Shown: positions 23,962 to 32,157 of the stretch, piece after piece
Position numbering within the stretch: position 1 is the stretch's first letter
Layout of the letters: every line of letters starts with the position of its first letter
Origin: Myxococcales bacterium
Lineage (GTDB): Bacteria > Pseudomonadota > Gammaproteobacteria > DSM-16500
Direction of reading: 5' to 3'
Length of the DNA: 33,959 bases
Assembly (NCBI GenBank): GCA_903970525.1
Contig: CAJCIZ010000256.1
Coordinates: forward strand, 1-33,959
The notes under the pieces: model-generated
What the model was told of the DNA's origin: nothing
Database searches by the model: none
What the model saw: the letters and a program-made list of their open reading frames with translations, nothing else
Translations under genes and position numbers: made by a program

Positions 23962-25445
23962 TGAAAGAGAGAGTCGTTTATCCTATAGCGGTTTTTTTTA
24001 GCCTGTTATTGTCTTATTGGATAGGCGCTCGTGAAGCCGTCATCAATCCCGACGCAATTTGTTATTTACAAAGCGCTGAATCAATCAGTACGGTTGGATT
24101 GCATGCGGCGACTCAGCTTTGTGATCAATCTCATTGGCCTTTTTATTCTTTGTTAATTTTTACGTTGGTGCGGGTCACGCATATATCTTATCTCTCGAGT
24201 GCTTATTTGTGGGATGGATTTTTTTCTTGTGTTTCAGTACTGACTTTTCTTTATATTACATCATTATTGGGTGGCACGCGGCGTGTGCTTGCGTTTGCTG
24301 CAGTGGTGATATTATTCGCACATGAGTTTAACAGTGTGCGGCAATATATTATTCGTGATCATGGATTTTGGGCGTTTTATTTAGTGTCTGTTGCAATGTT
24401 AATACAGTACTGTCGTGCGCCAACTTGGCGTTATGCCATTTTATGGTCATTGGCGTCTCTCTTAGCGACATTATTTAGAGTAGAAGGTGTGATTTTCCTT
24501 TTAGCGATGCCATTGATGGTTGTATTGCAACGAGAAAAAACACTGTCACAACGTTGTCGGATGTTTTTGCAGTTAAACACGGTGACACTGTTGTTAGCGG
24601 TCATGTTATTGGTTTGGATTTTATTGCGTCATGCTGATTTGCAACAGAGTCGTTTGGGTGAAGTTCAGATGCAAATTACCCAAGGCTATAGCTTATTGAT
24701 ACAACGATTTCATGCGGCGTCAAACGCGTTGGCTCAACAAGTACTCAGTCCTTATGCAGCGAGTGATGCATCATGGATTTTGAGCATGATGTTGATTACC
24801 TGGTACGGCGTGAGTGTTATTTCAAACGTATCGATAGTATTTACTGCATTAATTATTTATGCCTGGTTCCGAAAATGTCTGACAATAGATGCGCCAACGC
24901 GCAGAGTGATTTGGGCGTATATTGTGGTGAACGTATTAATCACCGCCGTTTTTCTCGCAGAGAATATGTTTATCTCTAAACGTTATTTGATTGCGTTGTC
25001 TTTATTATTGATGTTGTGGGTACCATTTGCGTTAGAGGATTTATATCAGCGCATACGATTACATTGGATTTTTTATGTTGCGCTATCATTGATAGTGTTG
25101 ACTTCATTAGGCGGAATTTTTGATTTTGGTTATTCAAAACAATATATTAACGATGCAGGGGTGTGGTTAGCAGAAAACGTGCCTGCACAAGCGGCATTGT
25201 ATAGTAATGATGAGCAAGTTATGTATTATTCCAAGCATTTTGGAAATGATATTTTTGTTAAATCGCGTGAGTATTCTGACTCGGCAGTGGCTTTGTCACA
25301 AGATAAATGGAAACAATATGATTATCTTGCATTGCGCCTTAATAAAAATACAGATCAAATTCAAAATCAAATTAATGTGTCGCCTGTGCAGGTTTTTAAA
25401 AACAAGCGCGGTGATCAAGTGATAATTTATAAAGTGATAAGATAG
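23961..25445 (+). CDS. Polytopic membrane protein, GT-C (PMT/ArnT-like) glycosyltransferase candidate
   Basis: 494 residues with about 10-11 hydrophobic helices and a short soluble C-terminal tail (about 400-494). The first external loop reads INPDAICYLQSAE, placing an Asp and an aromatic where GT39/GT83-type enzymes have their catalytic acidic residue; RDHGFWAFYLVS and LATLFRVEGVIFLLAMP also fit the PMT_2 pattern. Such enzymes use polyprenyl-phosphate sugars as donors on the periplasmic face. It is co-transcribed between galU and ugd (1-base overlap upstream, 11-base gap downstream). The acceptor could be the polysaccharide or lipid A; neither is shown. Confidence 0.78.
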   Translation: MKERVVYPIAVFFSLLLSYWIGAREAVINPDAICYLQSAESISTVGLHAATQLCDQSHWPFYSLLIFTLVRVTHISYLSSAYLWDGFFSCVSVLTFLYITSLLGGTRRVLAFAAVVILFAHEFNSVRQYIIRDHGFWAFYLVSVAMLIQYCRAPTWRYAILWSLASLLATLFRVEGVIFLLAMPLMVVLQREKTLSQRCRMFLQLNTVTLLLAVMLLVWILLRHADLQQSRLGEVQMQITQGYSLLIQRFHAASNALAQQVLSPYAASDASWILSMMLITWYGVSVISNVSIVFTALIIYAWFRKCLTIDAPTRRVIWAYIVVNVLITAVFLAENMFISKRYLIALSLLLMLWVPFALEDLYQRIRLHWIFYVALSLIVLTSLGGIFDFGYSKQYINDAGVWLAENVPAQAALYSNDEQVMYYSKHFGNDIFVKSREYSDSAVALSQDKWKQYDYLALRLNKNTDQIQNQINVSPVQVFKNKRGDQVIIYKVIR

Positions 25446-25456
25446 GAGATAGTGCG

Positions 25457-26788
25457 TTGAATATTACAGTCATTGGAGCAGGCTATGTTGGGTTAGTCAC
25501 GGGGGCATGTTTTGCGGAGTTAGGAAATCATGTGACCTGCGTTGATGTGAACCAGCAAAAAATTGAAAATTTGAAAAAAGGTATTTTACCGATTTACGAG
25601 CCAGGACTTGAGCCTATGGTCGTGACTAATATGGCGGCTGGTCGTTTGCAATTTGTCACATCCCTTGAAGAACAATCAAATGAACCCCGTGTAATTTTCA
25701 TCGCAGTCGGCACACCCAGTGATGTCGATGGTTCTGCCGACATGCAATATGTATTGAGTGCCGCCAAAAACATTGGTGCATATATCAGTAAATATTGCGT
25801 CATCGTCGATAAATCGACTGTGCCTGTTGGTGTAGCGGATCAAGTGAAATCCATTATCCAAGCCCAATTGACCCAACGTGTTTTAAGTACGCAGTTTGAT
25901 GTTGTCAGTAATCCTGAATTTTTACGAGAAGGCGCTGCAATTGATGACTTTATGAAACCAGATCGCATTATTATTGGTAATGCAGCGGATAAAGCAAAAG
26001 CAATTATGCTTGAGTTGTATACGCCTATCATGCGCACAACCGAAAAGATTTTTTTCATGAATGTCAAAGATGCAGAAATGACGAAGTATGTTGCAAATGC
26101 GATGTTGGCAACAAAGATTTCTTTCATGAATGAAATGGCAATCTTGTGTGAACGTCTAGGCGTGGACGTTGAAAATGTGCGTTTAGGGATAGGCTCTGAT
26201 GCGCGCATTGGTAATGCGTTTATTTATCCAGGCTGTGGGTATGGCGGATCTTGTTTTCCTAAAGACGTGAAAGCGTTGATGAAGATGGCTGAAAAAAATG
26301 GTGTTGACCCATTGTTATTACGTGCAGTTGAAGAGCGTAATGCGAATCAAAAACGCGTGTTGCCAGAAAAAATCACTAAAATCTTTGGGGAAGATTTGAC
26401 GGGCAAGACCATTGGCGTTTGGGGATTGTCGTTTAAACCAGGTACCGATGATATGCGTGAGGCGTCCTCTCTAGTGTTATTGGAAGAGTTGATAGCCCGT
26501 AATGCAAGAGTTCAAGCCTATGACCCTGTTGCCATGCCTGTGGCGCGTGAGTTATTGCCTGCTGAATGGTTTACCTCGAAAAAACTACAGTTAGTTGATC
26601 ATCAATATGATGCGGTCAGCCAAGCTGATGCCTTGGTATTAGTGACGGAATGGAAGCCTTTCTGTTACCCAGACTTAGCAGCCATGAAAAAAATGATGCG
26701 ACGCCATATCATCCTAGATGGTCGCAACCAATATGATCCCAGACAGCTTAGGGATGCCGATTTTGAATATTATGGGATAGGGCGGTGA
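25457..26788 (+). CDS. ugd: UDP-glucose 6-dehydrogenase
   Basis: Oxidises UDP-glucose to UDP-glucuronate with two NAD; cytoplasmic. 443 residues with the NAD-binding GAGYVGLVTG (7-16), YEPGLE (47-52), VGTPSDVDGSADM (84-96), DKSTVPVG (118-125), NPEFLREG (152-159), and the catalytic Cys266 in GYGGSCFPKD with Asp270, followed by GLSFKPGTDDMREA. The start is a TTG at 25457, supported by AGGAG 7 bases upstream and by the conserved N-terminus beginning exactly there. Last gene of the galU operon. The YEPGLE and GGSCFPKD forms fit Ugd better than UDP-ManNAc dehydrogenase. Confidence 0.95.
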   Translation: MNITVIGAGYVGLVTGACFAELGNHVTCVDVNQQKIENLKKGILPIYEPGLEPMVVTNMAAGRLQFVTSLEEQSNEPRVIFIAVGTPSDVDGSADMQYVLSAAKNIGAYISKYCVIVDKSTVPVGVADQVKSIIQAQLTQRVLSTQFDVVSNPEFLREGAAIDDFMKPDRIIIGNAADKAKAIMLELYTPIMRTTEKIFFMNVKDAEMTKYVANAMLATKISFMNEMAILCERLGVDVENVRLGIGSDARIGNAFIYPGCGYGGSCFPKDVKALMKMAEKNGVDPLLLRAVEERNANQKRVLPEKITKIFGEDLTGKTIGVWGLSFKPGTDDMREASSLVLLEELIARNARVQAYDPVAMPVARELLPAEWFTSKKLQLVDHQYDAVSQADALVLVTEWKPFCYPDLAAMKKMMRRHIILDGRNQYDPRQLRDADFEYYGIGR

Positions 26789-26854
26789 TACATCTCAAAA
26801 ATTTCAGGTAAAATAGGCTAAGCTACAGGATATAGACACCAAGGATGACGTGCT

Positions 26855-27190
26855 ATGTATCATGACTATTATCAGTTTAAAGAAAGTCCTTTCAGTGTGC
26901 TAGGGAGATTATGTACTGTGAGCATCATCTATGACGCGTTGCAAAAAACCAACGCAATCGCGAAATCAAAACAGTAAAACCTATTCAATATAAACCGGAT
27001 CGTCAGATACCTTGGGTAGATATTACTTTGATTAGCGTGATTACACTGTTGATTATTGCGTTATTAGCGACGTATATACCAATATGGTTAAAACATTCTG
27101 CCGCGTCTGCTACCGCTTGTTGCAATCGATTTACATAGTATTAAATTACAAAATAAGAGTGGAAATTTGACGTTGCATGTAGAAGGGTAA
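26855..27190 (+). pseudogene. Decayed exeA/gspA-gspB remnant
   Basis: An ATG at 26855 after AAGGA opens a 40-residue frame. Its first 16 residues (MYHDYYQFKESPFSVL) match the N-terminal pattern of the secretion ATPase ExeA/GspA. It then switches directly to VSIIYDALQKTNAIAKSK, which matches the first residues of GspB-like proteins (M-S-x-I-x-D-A-L-x-K), and hits a stop at 26975. Shifting frame, a membrane segment follows (IPWVDITLISVITLLIIALL) with a stop at 27136. Returning to the first frame gives DLHSIKLQNKSGNLTLHVEG up to 27188-27190. I read this as an exeA-gspB pair fused by a large internal deletion and then frameshifted. The GspB tail is uncertain. No function expected. Confidence 0.65.
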
Positions 27191-27209
27191 AGCGTTTCTA
27201 GAAGAAGTA

Positions 27210-27242
27210 GGGTGGCGCAGCAACTTTCGCTGCCATCCACCC
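27210..27242. terminator. Stem-loop downstream of the OMP gene and the exeA/gspB relic
   Basis: GGGTGG (27210-27215) pairs with CCACCC (27237-27242) and GCAGC (27217-27221) with GCTGC (27229-27233), around a loop AACTTTC. It lies 10 bases past the beta-barrel gene's stop. No strong T-run; it may be another dispersed palindromic repeat. Confidence 0.5.
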
Positions 27243-27251
27243 ATCGCGAAC

Positions 27252-28082
27252 TTAAGCAAAATGATATAACACGCTCAACATAGCCTGATTATCAGAGGGA
27301 TTATAGATAGTTCCTGCGCCGGTATGAAAACTATTATATGTTGTATGATTATATTCAGCTCTCATGCTGACATTGCCATAAACTGCAGTTTCAAGTCCTA
27401 GGCCGTTTGTATAGCCATTTAACCAGTTAGTGGTTAGATTGTTCGTCATCACGCCGCCAACATTAGAGCTTTCATTTGTCTTAAAACGAGAGTTAATATA
27501 ACCGAAGCGTAAATAAAATAATGAAGCATCACCCATTTTGATACCAGGCATAATGGCGAATCCATAGCTACCTTTGATATTCATTGTTCCATAGAAAGTA
27601 GAAGTTGGAGTGTTTGTGCTTGCTGAGTGACCTGAATCTGCTCTAGTGCCATTCAAGAAGGTTTCAATGCCTAGATAAATAATATTTTTGAAGTAATGAC
27701 CATATCCCAATAACAAGTTTCCAAGAAAGCCAGAAGGCGTATAAACAGTATTTTCTGCTAAAGCAGGATTTGCATAGTTAGCGCGGGCTTTGTAAGTATC
27801 ATACCCTATACTAACACCAAGATAAGCGCCGTCATGTAATACACGAGGAGAGCTTTCAACTGTTTGCAAAAAAGGATAGAGGGCAGCGACAGAAGATGTG
27901 GTGGTAGTTGACGCAGCAGCAGGTTGTGCATTAGCGTCAGTATCAGTGGCGCGTTCTGTTGTGTTCTTAGCACTATTGGCTCTTGCCACACCTACGTGTA
28001 CGCCGCTTGCTGGTGTCGCTAACAGTAAAGCTGATACAGTCACAGCTAAAGTGATTGCAGTTAGTTTTGCACGGTGTTCCAT
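27252..28082 (-). CDS. Outer-membrane beta-barrel protein
   Basis: 276 residues. A Sec signal peptide is evident: a short basic start (MEHRAK), a hydrophobic core (LTAITLAVTVSALLLA) and small residues around 25-35 for cleavage. A Thr/Ala-rich linker follows (about 36-66), then an alternating-strand region rich in Gly and aromatics (GAYLGVSIGYDTYKA, LLLGYGHYF, YLGIETFL, FYLRFGYINSRF, SMRAEYNHTTY), fitting an eight-stranded OmpA/OmpW-like barrel. It ends in LSVLYHFA, nearly but not exactly the usual terminal aromatic. GGAG lies 6 bases before the ATG. It follows the response regulator gene by 42 bases on the same strand. Role unknown: adhesion, immune evasion or a structural porin are all possible. 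Confidence 0.8.
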   Translation of the reverse strand: MEHRAKLTAITLAVTVSALLLATPASGVHVGVARANSAKNTTERATDTDANAQPAAASTTTTSSVAALYPFLQTVESSPRVLHDGAYLGVSIGYDTYKARANYANPALAENTVYTPSGFLGNLLLGYGHYFKNIIYLGIETFLNGTRADSGHSASTNTPTSTFYGTMNIKGSYGFAIMPGIKMGDASLFYLRFGYINSRFKTNESSNVGGVMTNNLTTNWLNGYTNGLGLETAVYGNVSMRAEYNHTTYNSFHTGAGTIYNPSDNQAMLSVLYHFA

Positions 28083-28124
28083 ATCTTACTCCATAAAATA
28101 AAAATACTTCCTTGCTTCTCCTAA

Positions 28125-28502
28125 CTATCTTACATAATTTTCAAGAATGGTTTTTGCTTCTTCGGTAGTAAGTGGTTTGGTGTAGCAACTATTCATGCCA
28201 GATTCAATGCAGCGATTTCTATACGTTGCATCAGTGTGCGCAGTGAGCGCAACGATCGGTAACTTGCTCTTACCATTTCCTTTGCTGCGGATTTCTTGTG
28301 TCAACTGAAATCCATCGATATCCGGCAAGCCGATATCAACAAGCACTAAATGGTAATCATCTTTCATCACCTTATCCAACGCTTCTAGACCACCCGAGGC
28401 AGTTTCAACGTTGCAATCTAAACTTTCTAAAATTGCGATAGCAATTTTTTTAGAAATAAGATGATCTTCGACTACTAGAATATTCTTTTTAATGTTGTTC
28501 AT
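28125..28502 (-). CDS. Single-domain response regulator (CheY-like receiver)
   Basis: 125 residues forming only a receiver domain. The acidic pocket is Glu12-Asp13, the phosphoacceptor is Asp56 in LVLVDIGLPDIDG, the switch is Thr87 in VALTAHTD, and Lys109 is in CYTKPL. These are all the conserved catalytic residues, so phosphorylation should work. There is no DNA-binding or enzymatic output, so it acts by protein contact or phosphotransfer. ATG 28502 is chosen because GGAGA stands 8 bases upstream; ATG 28517 and a longer frame into the kinase gene are less likely. It follows the kinase stop by 19 bases. Confidence 0.92.
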   Translation of the reverse strand: MNNIKKNILVVEDHLISKKIAIAILESLDCNVETASGGLEALDKVMKDDYHLVLVDIGLPDIDGFQLTQEIRSKGNGKSKLPIVALTAHTDATYRNRCIESGMNSCYTKPLTTEEAKTILENYVR

Positions 28503-28521
28503 CTGATTGTTCTCCATATGC

Positions 28522-29703
28522 TTAATCGTCGTCCATAATGTTATCAATTAATGGAAGCTTAAAAGGGAACGTACACACAAATGTGGTACCTTTATTCACT
28601 ACACTTTTGATATCGATTTCAGCATCCATTTCATCCATAAATTGTTTTACAACTCTCAGTCCCAAACCTTGGCCTTGATGCATTCGCTGGTTTGAAGGTC
28701 CCAAACGTGTAAACTTTTCAAAGATGACGCTTTGCTTTTCTTTCGGGATTCCCATCCCTGAATCTTCAATAACAAAACTTAAAATAATGTTTCGATTATC
28801 AATCTCTTTTTCTTTCTTGATTGATAAACTCACATGACCTGAGTTTGTAAATTTAATAGCGTTGCTGATAAGATTGATTAGAATTCGCTGTAATCTGTAC
28901 CGGTCACCGATGACGACCGAGGGGACATCATTCTCGCAGCGCGCGATAAATTCGATGCCTTTAACTTTTGCGGGGGGTGTTTCCATGGCCGTGAGGCCGT
29001 CAACTAACTTCTTCAGGCTGAACTTTTTAGATACAACCGGAATAGAGCCAGATTCTATCATCGAGAAATCGAGAATACCAGTGCTGTATTCTAATAATTC
29101 TTTTGCACAGTTAGAAATATCATTGAGGAAGTCCTTTTTTACAGCATCTGTTTCTGTTTCAGCTAACATTCTAGCAATACCGTAAATACCACTAAATGGA
29201 GTGCGTATGTCGTGTTCCATATTATGGATAAATTCAGCCTTGAGTTGATTAGCTGTTTCAGCGATTTGTTTCGCTTTTTGTAGATTTTCTTCCATTTTTT
29301 TCCGTTCAGTAATGTCGAACGATACGCCGAGTACGCCTTGTAATTTACCGTTACGGTCATAGAAAGGAGTTTTTTGACTTAAATAAATGGAGGTTCTACC
29401 CTGACTATCAACGACAGGCTCTTCAACTGACTTCTCATGGTTGGAAAGAATAACTTCTAGATTATTGCTCTGCACTTTTTCAGCGCCTGCATTATCGACA
29501 TAATCTAGCAGATGTTTTCCGACAAATTCAGCAGGCGAGCTTAATCCAAAGGCTTTAGCATTATTATTATTGCAGCCTTTACCAAAACCTTTGTCGTCTA
29601 GCCAATAAACATTTCCAGGTAATACGTGCAAGACATCCGTTAAGATGTCTAGTTCTGACTGCAGATGTGCAATTAATTTATCTTTTTCGTCAATGTCAGG
29701 CAT
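28522..29703 (-). CDS. PAS-domain sensor histidine kinase
   Basis: 393 residues, no membrane segment, so cytoplasmic. A PAS domain (about 20-130) begins after a short helix and ends with the PAC-type GVLGVSFDITERKKMEENL. The HisKA H-box is FIHNMEHDIRTPFSG with His164, the N-box NLISNAIKF (277-285), the G1 box EDSGMGIP (313-320), the F-box IFEKFTRLG and the G2 box GQGLGLRVV (344-352). The polar, Cys-containing pocket (GCNNNNAKAFGL) resembles sensory PAS domains of the ArcB type, but the ligand is unknown. No receiver domain is fused; the next gene supplies it. AGGT lies 7 bases before the ATG. It follows the Ser-rich protein gene by 45 bases. Confidence 0.93.
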   Translation of the reverse strand: MPDIDEKDKLIAHLQSELDILTDVLHVLPGNVYWLDDKGFGKGCNNNNAKAFGLSSPAEFVGKHLLDYVDNAGAEKVQSNNLEVILSNHEKSVEEPVVDSQGRTSIYLSQKTPFYDRNGKLQGVLGVSFDITERKKMEENLQKAKQIAETANQLKAEFIHNMEHDIRTPFSGIYGIARMLAETETDAVKKDFLNDISNCAKELLEYSTGILDFSMIESGSIPVVSKKFSLKKLVDGLTAMETPPAKVKGIEFIARCENDVPSVVIGDRYRLQRILINLISNAIKFTNSGHVSLSIKKEKEIDNRNIILSFVIEDSGMGIPKEKQSVIFEKFTRLGPSNQRMHQGQGLGLRVVKQFMDEMDAEIDIKSVVNKGTTFVCTFPFKLPLIDNIMDDD

Positions 29704-29748
29704 CGCAATGACCTGTAGAAAACGTTAGTATTAGTTTTGATGATTTTG

Positions 29749-31656
29749 TTAGTGGGCGTTGGTATGTAATTGATACATATTATGCTGATCGCTATTCGCA
29801 ATCGATTTCCTTCTTTCTGCTTCTGAGCCAGACTTAGCAAATACTGTGGATCCACTTGGTGCGTAGAGGCTATTTCTCGGACTCGGATCGGAAGAAGACT
29901 GAGGACTAGGCACTTTAGATGGATTTCCTTCAACAGTTAAGCCAACTGATACTGTGTGGAGTGTAGATGGTGTGCCAGCCCTAGAAACAGACGATTTATT
30001 TTCTGAAACATTAATTCTTGTGTTAACTCCGTCATTAGATTGTAGTTCTATAGATGCATTCTTTTGTGTAGCGGGATTTCTGACACGCTCTTTGATGTGT
30101 TCTTCTATATGATCATTGACTTGTTCTGCAGGGAGCTGATCTTCCTTAGGGTTAAAAATATTTAATATGCCTGCAGCAGCGGCTGCAGAAATAACAAACG
30201 CCCCAGCCTTTTGAGGATCATCTGAGAAGTTCATTTGAACAAACGGCGAAACGACTTTAAAGAACATTTCGAGTGATCGCGGAGCAGTACTATTACTGCT
30301 ACTATTGCTATTACTATTACTACTTTGTTGCGTTTGTTGTGGTGTCGCATTTTTTTTCTGTGCCTTATGCTGTTTATTTCTATCATTCAGCATATGGGTC
30401 ACATACATTCTAACATCATGTTCTGCAGTAGCTTGGGCTGATGGGTCTGTATTAAGAACATCCATAAAACATATTCTTGCTTTCATGAAATCATATGTAT
30501 TATAGAGATCGCCTATTGCGGTTGTTTCAATAAAGCCAGGCTCAAAAGAATCATAATGATGGCTATTGTCTGCTACCCATTGCTTTTGCGCGACGGGGTA
30601 TATTTCAGCATTTTCAGCAGGAGATTTGGTAGGGTTGTTATATTGCCCTAAAATTAGGCGGACTTTCGATACGCCAGCGTCATGATAGCTTTTTAAGACA
30701 TTGTGTAGTTCCATTCCTGCGATAGAATCATGATAACCACAGCAAACAATAACATGAGCAATTCCATGGCTCATATTAAGAGGTCGCACTCTTCCTTTGC
30801 CATGCTCTCTTTTATTTTGCCAATTCGGAACTTTCTCTGGGATTTTGTCTTCTTTTAAACAGACAAGCTTGTCTGATTTATAATTATAATTTTCTGCTAA
30901 CTCTCCTACGCGCTTAAATACTTTAGGCACACCAAATTTATAGTGAATTGATGAAGTATGACCAGAGCTTTTTTCATCTGACTCGGCAAATTCCGCAAAA
31001 GACACAAATAAATTTGACTCTTGAAGTATGTGATCTAGTACACGTTTAGTAACTACTTCCTGATTGATGTCTTTTGTATCCCATTCTGGTGGCCAGTCAT
31101 TATTCTTGAGACTGGCAAGCACTTTCGACAATATGATGGATTTCTTCAGTTCATATGCTTCTTCCATTTCTTTTATTGCTAGTGCATGTTTTGTATAGAT
31201 AGCTTCTACTTCATCAATAGGTGTCTTTTTTAGTTCTTTTAGTAGCTGCTCACGTCGCAGCTCGGCATCAGGTGAATTGGATGCGGGCCGATAAGAAGGC
31301 GATATAGAGTGAGTTTTGACTGGTGTAGATGTATTAGAATTAGGTGTAGATTGTGAAGATGCGTTGTCTAAGGATTTCTCCTTTTTGGGTGTATGGTATC
31401 CTTCATCTAAGGCTGTCGAGTCGCTTTTAAGGTTAGTTGTGTTAATTGCTAAGAGAGAATTAGAAGCCAATGGTTCTAATTCATCTAATTCACGTCGAGT
31501 AGTAGAATCTAATGTTGGTTCTGATGAAGTAGATGATGGTGAGGATGTCCCATTTTTTAGTGCTTTTATGATTTCTTCTCTGCTGCTTTGAGAAGCTGAT
31601 TTAGCAACATCAGGGTCAGAATGTCTGCGTTGTAAATTATTAAAGCTACGGGCCAT
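29749..31656 (-). CDS. Ser/Thr/Pro-rich protein of unknown function, effector candidate
   Basis: Not recognised. 635 residues, no signal peptide. Residues 1-130 are low-complexity, rich in Ser/Thr/Pro/Asn. A charged helical stretch (131-185) follows. A folded-looking core spans about 200-425, with hydrophobic strands HVIVCCGYHDSIAG (301-314) and KVRLILGQYNNP (331-342). An SSNSNSNSSSNS tract (445-456) precedes an Ala-rich hydrophobic segment (485-500, FVISAAAAAGILNIF), and the tail is again Ser/Pro-rich. There are 13 Ser/Thr-Pro pairs and an RRHSDPD motif at 10-16, common in eukaryotic proteins. A type IV-secreted effector is possible, but no clear C-terminal E-block is seen. AGGAG stands 7 bases before the ATG. 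Confidence 0.8.
   Translation of the reverse strand: MARSFNNLQRRHSDPDVAKSASQSSREEIIKALKNGTSSPSSTSSEPTLDSTTRRELDELEPLASNSLLAINTTNLKSDSTALDEGYHTPKKEKSLDNASSQSTPNSNTSTPVKTHSISPSYRPASNSPDAELRREQLLKELKKTPIDEVEAIYTKHALAIKEMEEAYELKKSIILSKVLASLKNNDWPPEWDTKDINQEVVTKRVLDHILQESNLFVSFAEFAESDEKSSGHTSSIHYKFGVPKVFKRVGELAENYNYKSDKLVCLKEDKIPEKVPNWQNKREHGKGRVRPLNMSHGIAHVIVCCGYHDSIAGMELHNVLKSYHDAGVSKVRLILGQYNNPTKSPAENAEIYPVAQKQWVADNSHHYDSFEPGFIETTAIGDLYNTYDFMKARICFMDVLNTDPSAQATAEHDVRMYVTHMLNDRNKQHKAQKKNATPQQTQQSSNSNSNSSSNSTAPRSLEMFFKVVSPFVQMNFSDDPQKAGAFVISAAAAAGILNIFNPKEDQLPAEQVNDHIEEHIKERVRNPATQKNASIELQSNDGVNTRINVSENKSSVSRAGTPSTLHTVSVGLTVEGNPSKVPSPQSSSDPSPRNSLYAPSGSTVFAKSGSEAERRKSIANSDQHNMYQLHTNAH
30289..30324. 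repeat. AGT/AAT trinucleotide tract
   Basis: Twelve codons drawn from AGT, AGC and AAT encode alternating Ser/Asn (residues 445-456 of the 635-residue protein). The tract could expand or contract by slippage in steps of one codon, changing linker length without a frameshift. Confidence 0.8.
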
Positions 31657-31701
31657 TTAACAACTCCTCTTAGTAAATGTTTGATCGCTAAATTTTTATT
31701 T

Positions 31702-31730
31702 AAAATAATGATTAAACGTTAATCAGACAA
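31702..31730 (-). promoter_or_regulatory. Candidate promoter with palindromic operator in the spacer
   Basis: On the minus strand TTGTCT (31730-31725), a 17-base spacer, then TATTTT (31707-31702), about 45 bases before the Ser-rich gene. An inverted repeat TGATTAA-ACG-TTAATCA (31709-31725, plus-strand reading) fills the spacer. A regulator bound there would sit between the promoter boxes. Both boxes match consensus at four of six positions. Confidence 0.5.
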
Positions 31731-31739
31731 ATTTTCTAT

Positions 31740-32140
31740 CTTTACTTACCTAAAGTAATCCGATAGCAAAACTACATCCTAGTCTGACACTGCTACAATT
31801 GACGAACTGATAACTCAGCCAGTCAATAACCACCAGCCATTATAGCTGATATCTCACACAACGGGGTATGATACTAGCCATAAAATCAAGAAGCAAGTAA
31901 AAATACTCAGATTGTTTAGATAGTTAGATCTAAAATAGTGGTTAAAATTAGAGCCAGAAAAGATCTTAAATTAGTCAATAAATTTGCATATAATATATAT
32001 TTTAATCAAAATAGAGTGCTATTGAAAGAGTAAAGACAAATATTTTTGCTCAATTGAATTTTTTTGAGGCTAGGGAAAAGCTCACATGGCAATCCGTAAA
32101 AGTCCGTAATGCTGAAGATTCAATACGTTGCCTGAATTTC
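31740..32140. other. AT-rich non-coding stretch
   Basis: No reading frame with a plausible start, ribosome site or recognisable product was found on either strand. It holds a 10-bp palindrome TTAGATCTAA (31924-31933) within a wider TTTAGAT/ATCTAAA inverted repeat (31915-31934), and a very A/T-rich run near 31990-32010. No RNA gene is recognised. Confidence 0.55.
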
Positions 32141-32157
32141 GGCGGAATTAAACCGCC
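32141..32157 (-). terminator. Short stem-loop at the thiolase stop codon
   Basis: GGCGG (32141-32145) and CCGCC (32153-32157) flank a 7-base loop that contains the thiolase stop codon. Without a T-run on the minus strand it is a weak terminator candidate. Confidence 0.3.

Noticed and set aside
25840-26208. Minus-strand 122-residue frame inside ugd
   Set aside because: Shadow of a strongly conserved enzyme gene on the plus strand; no recognisable domain.
1110-26788. A Wzx/Wzy-dependent O-antigen pathway
   Set aside because: Wzm and Wzt are clear, while no MATE-type flippase or O-antigen polymerase signature was seen in the large membrane proteins.
31316-31591. Plus-strand 91-residue frame
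   Set aside because: Antisense to the Ser-rich low-complexity region; its Val/Leu/Glu-rich composition is a by-product of the Ser/Asn codons.
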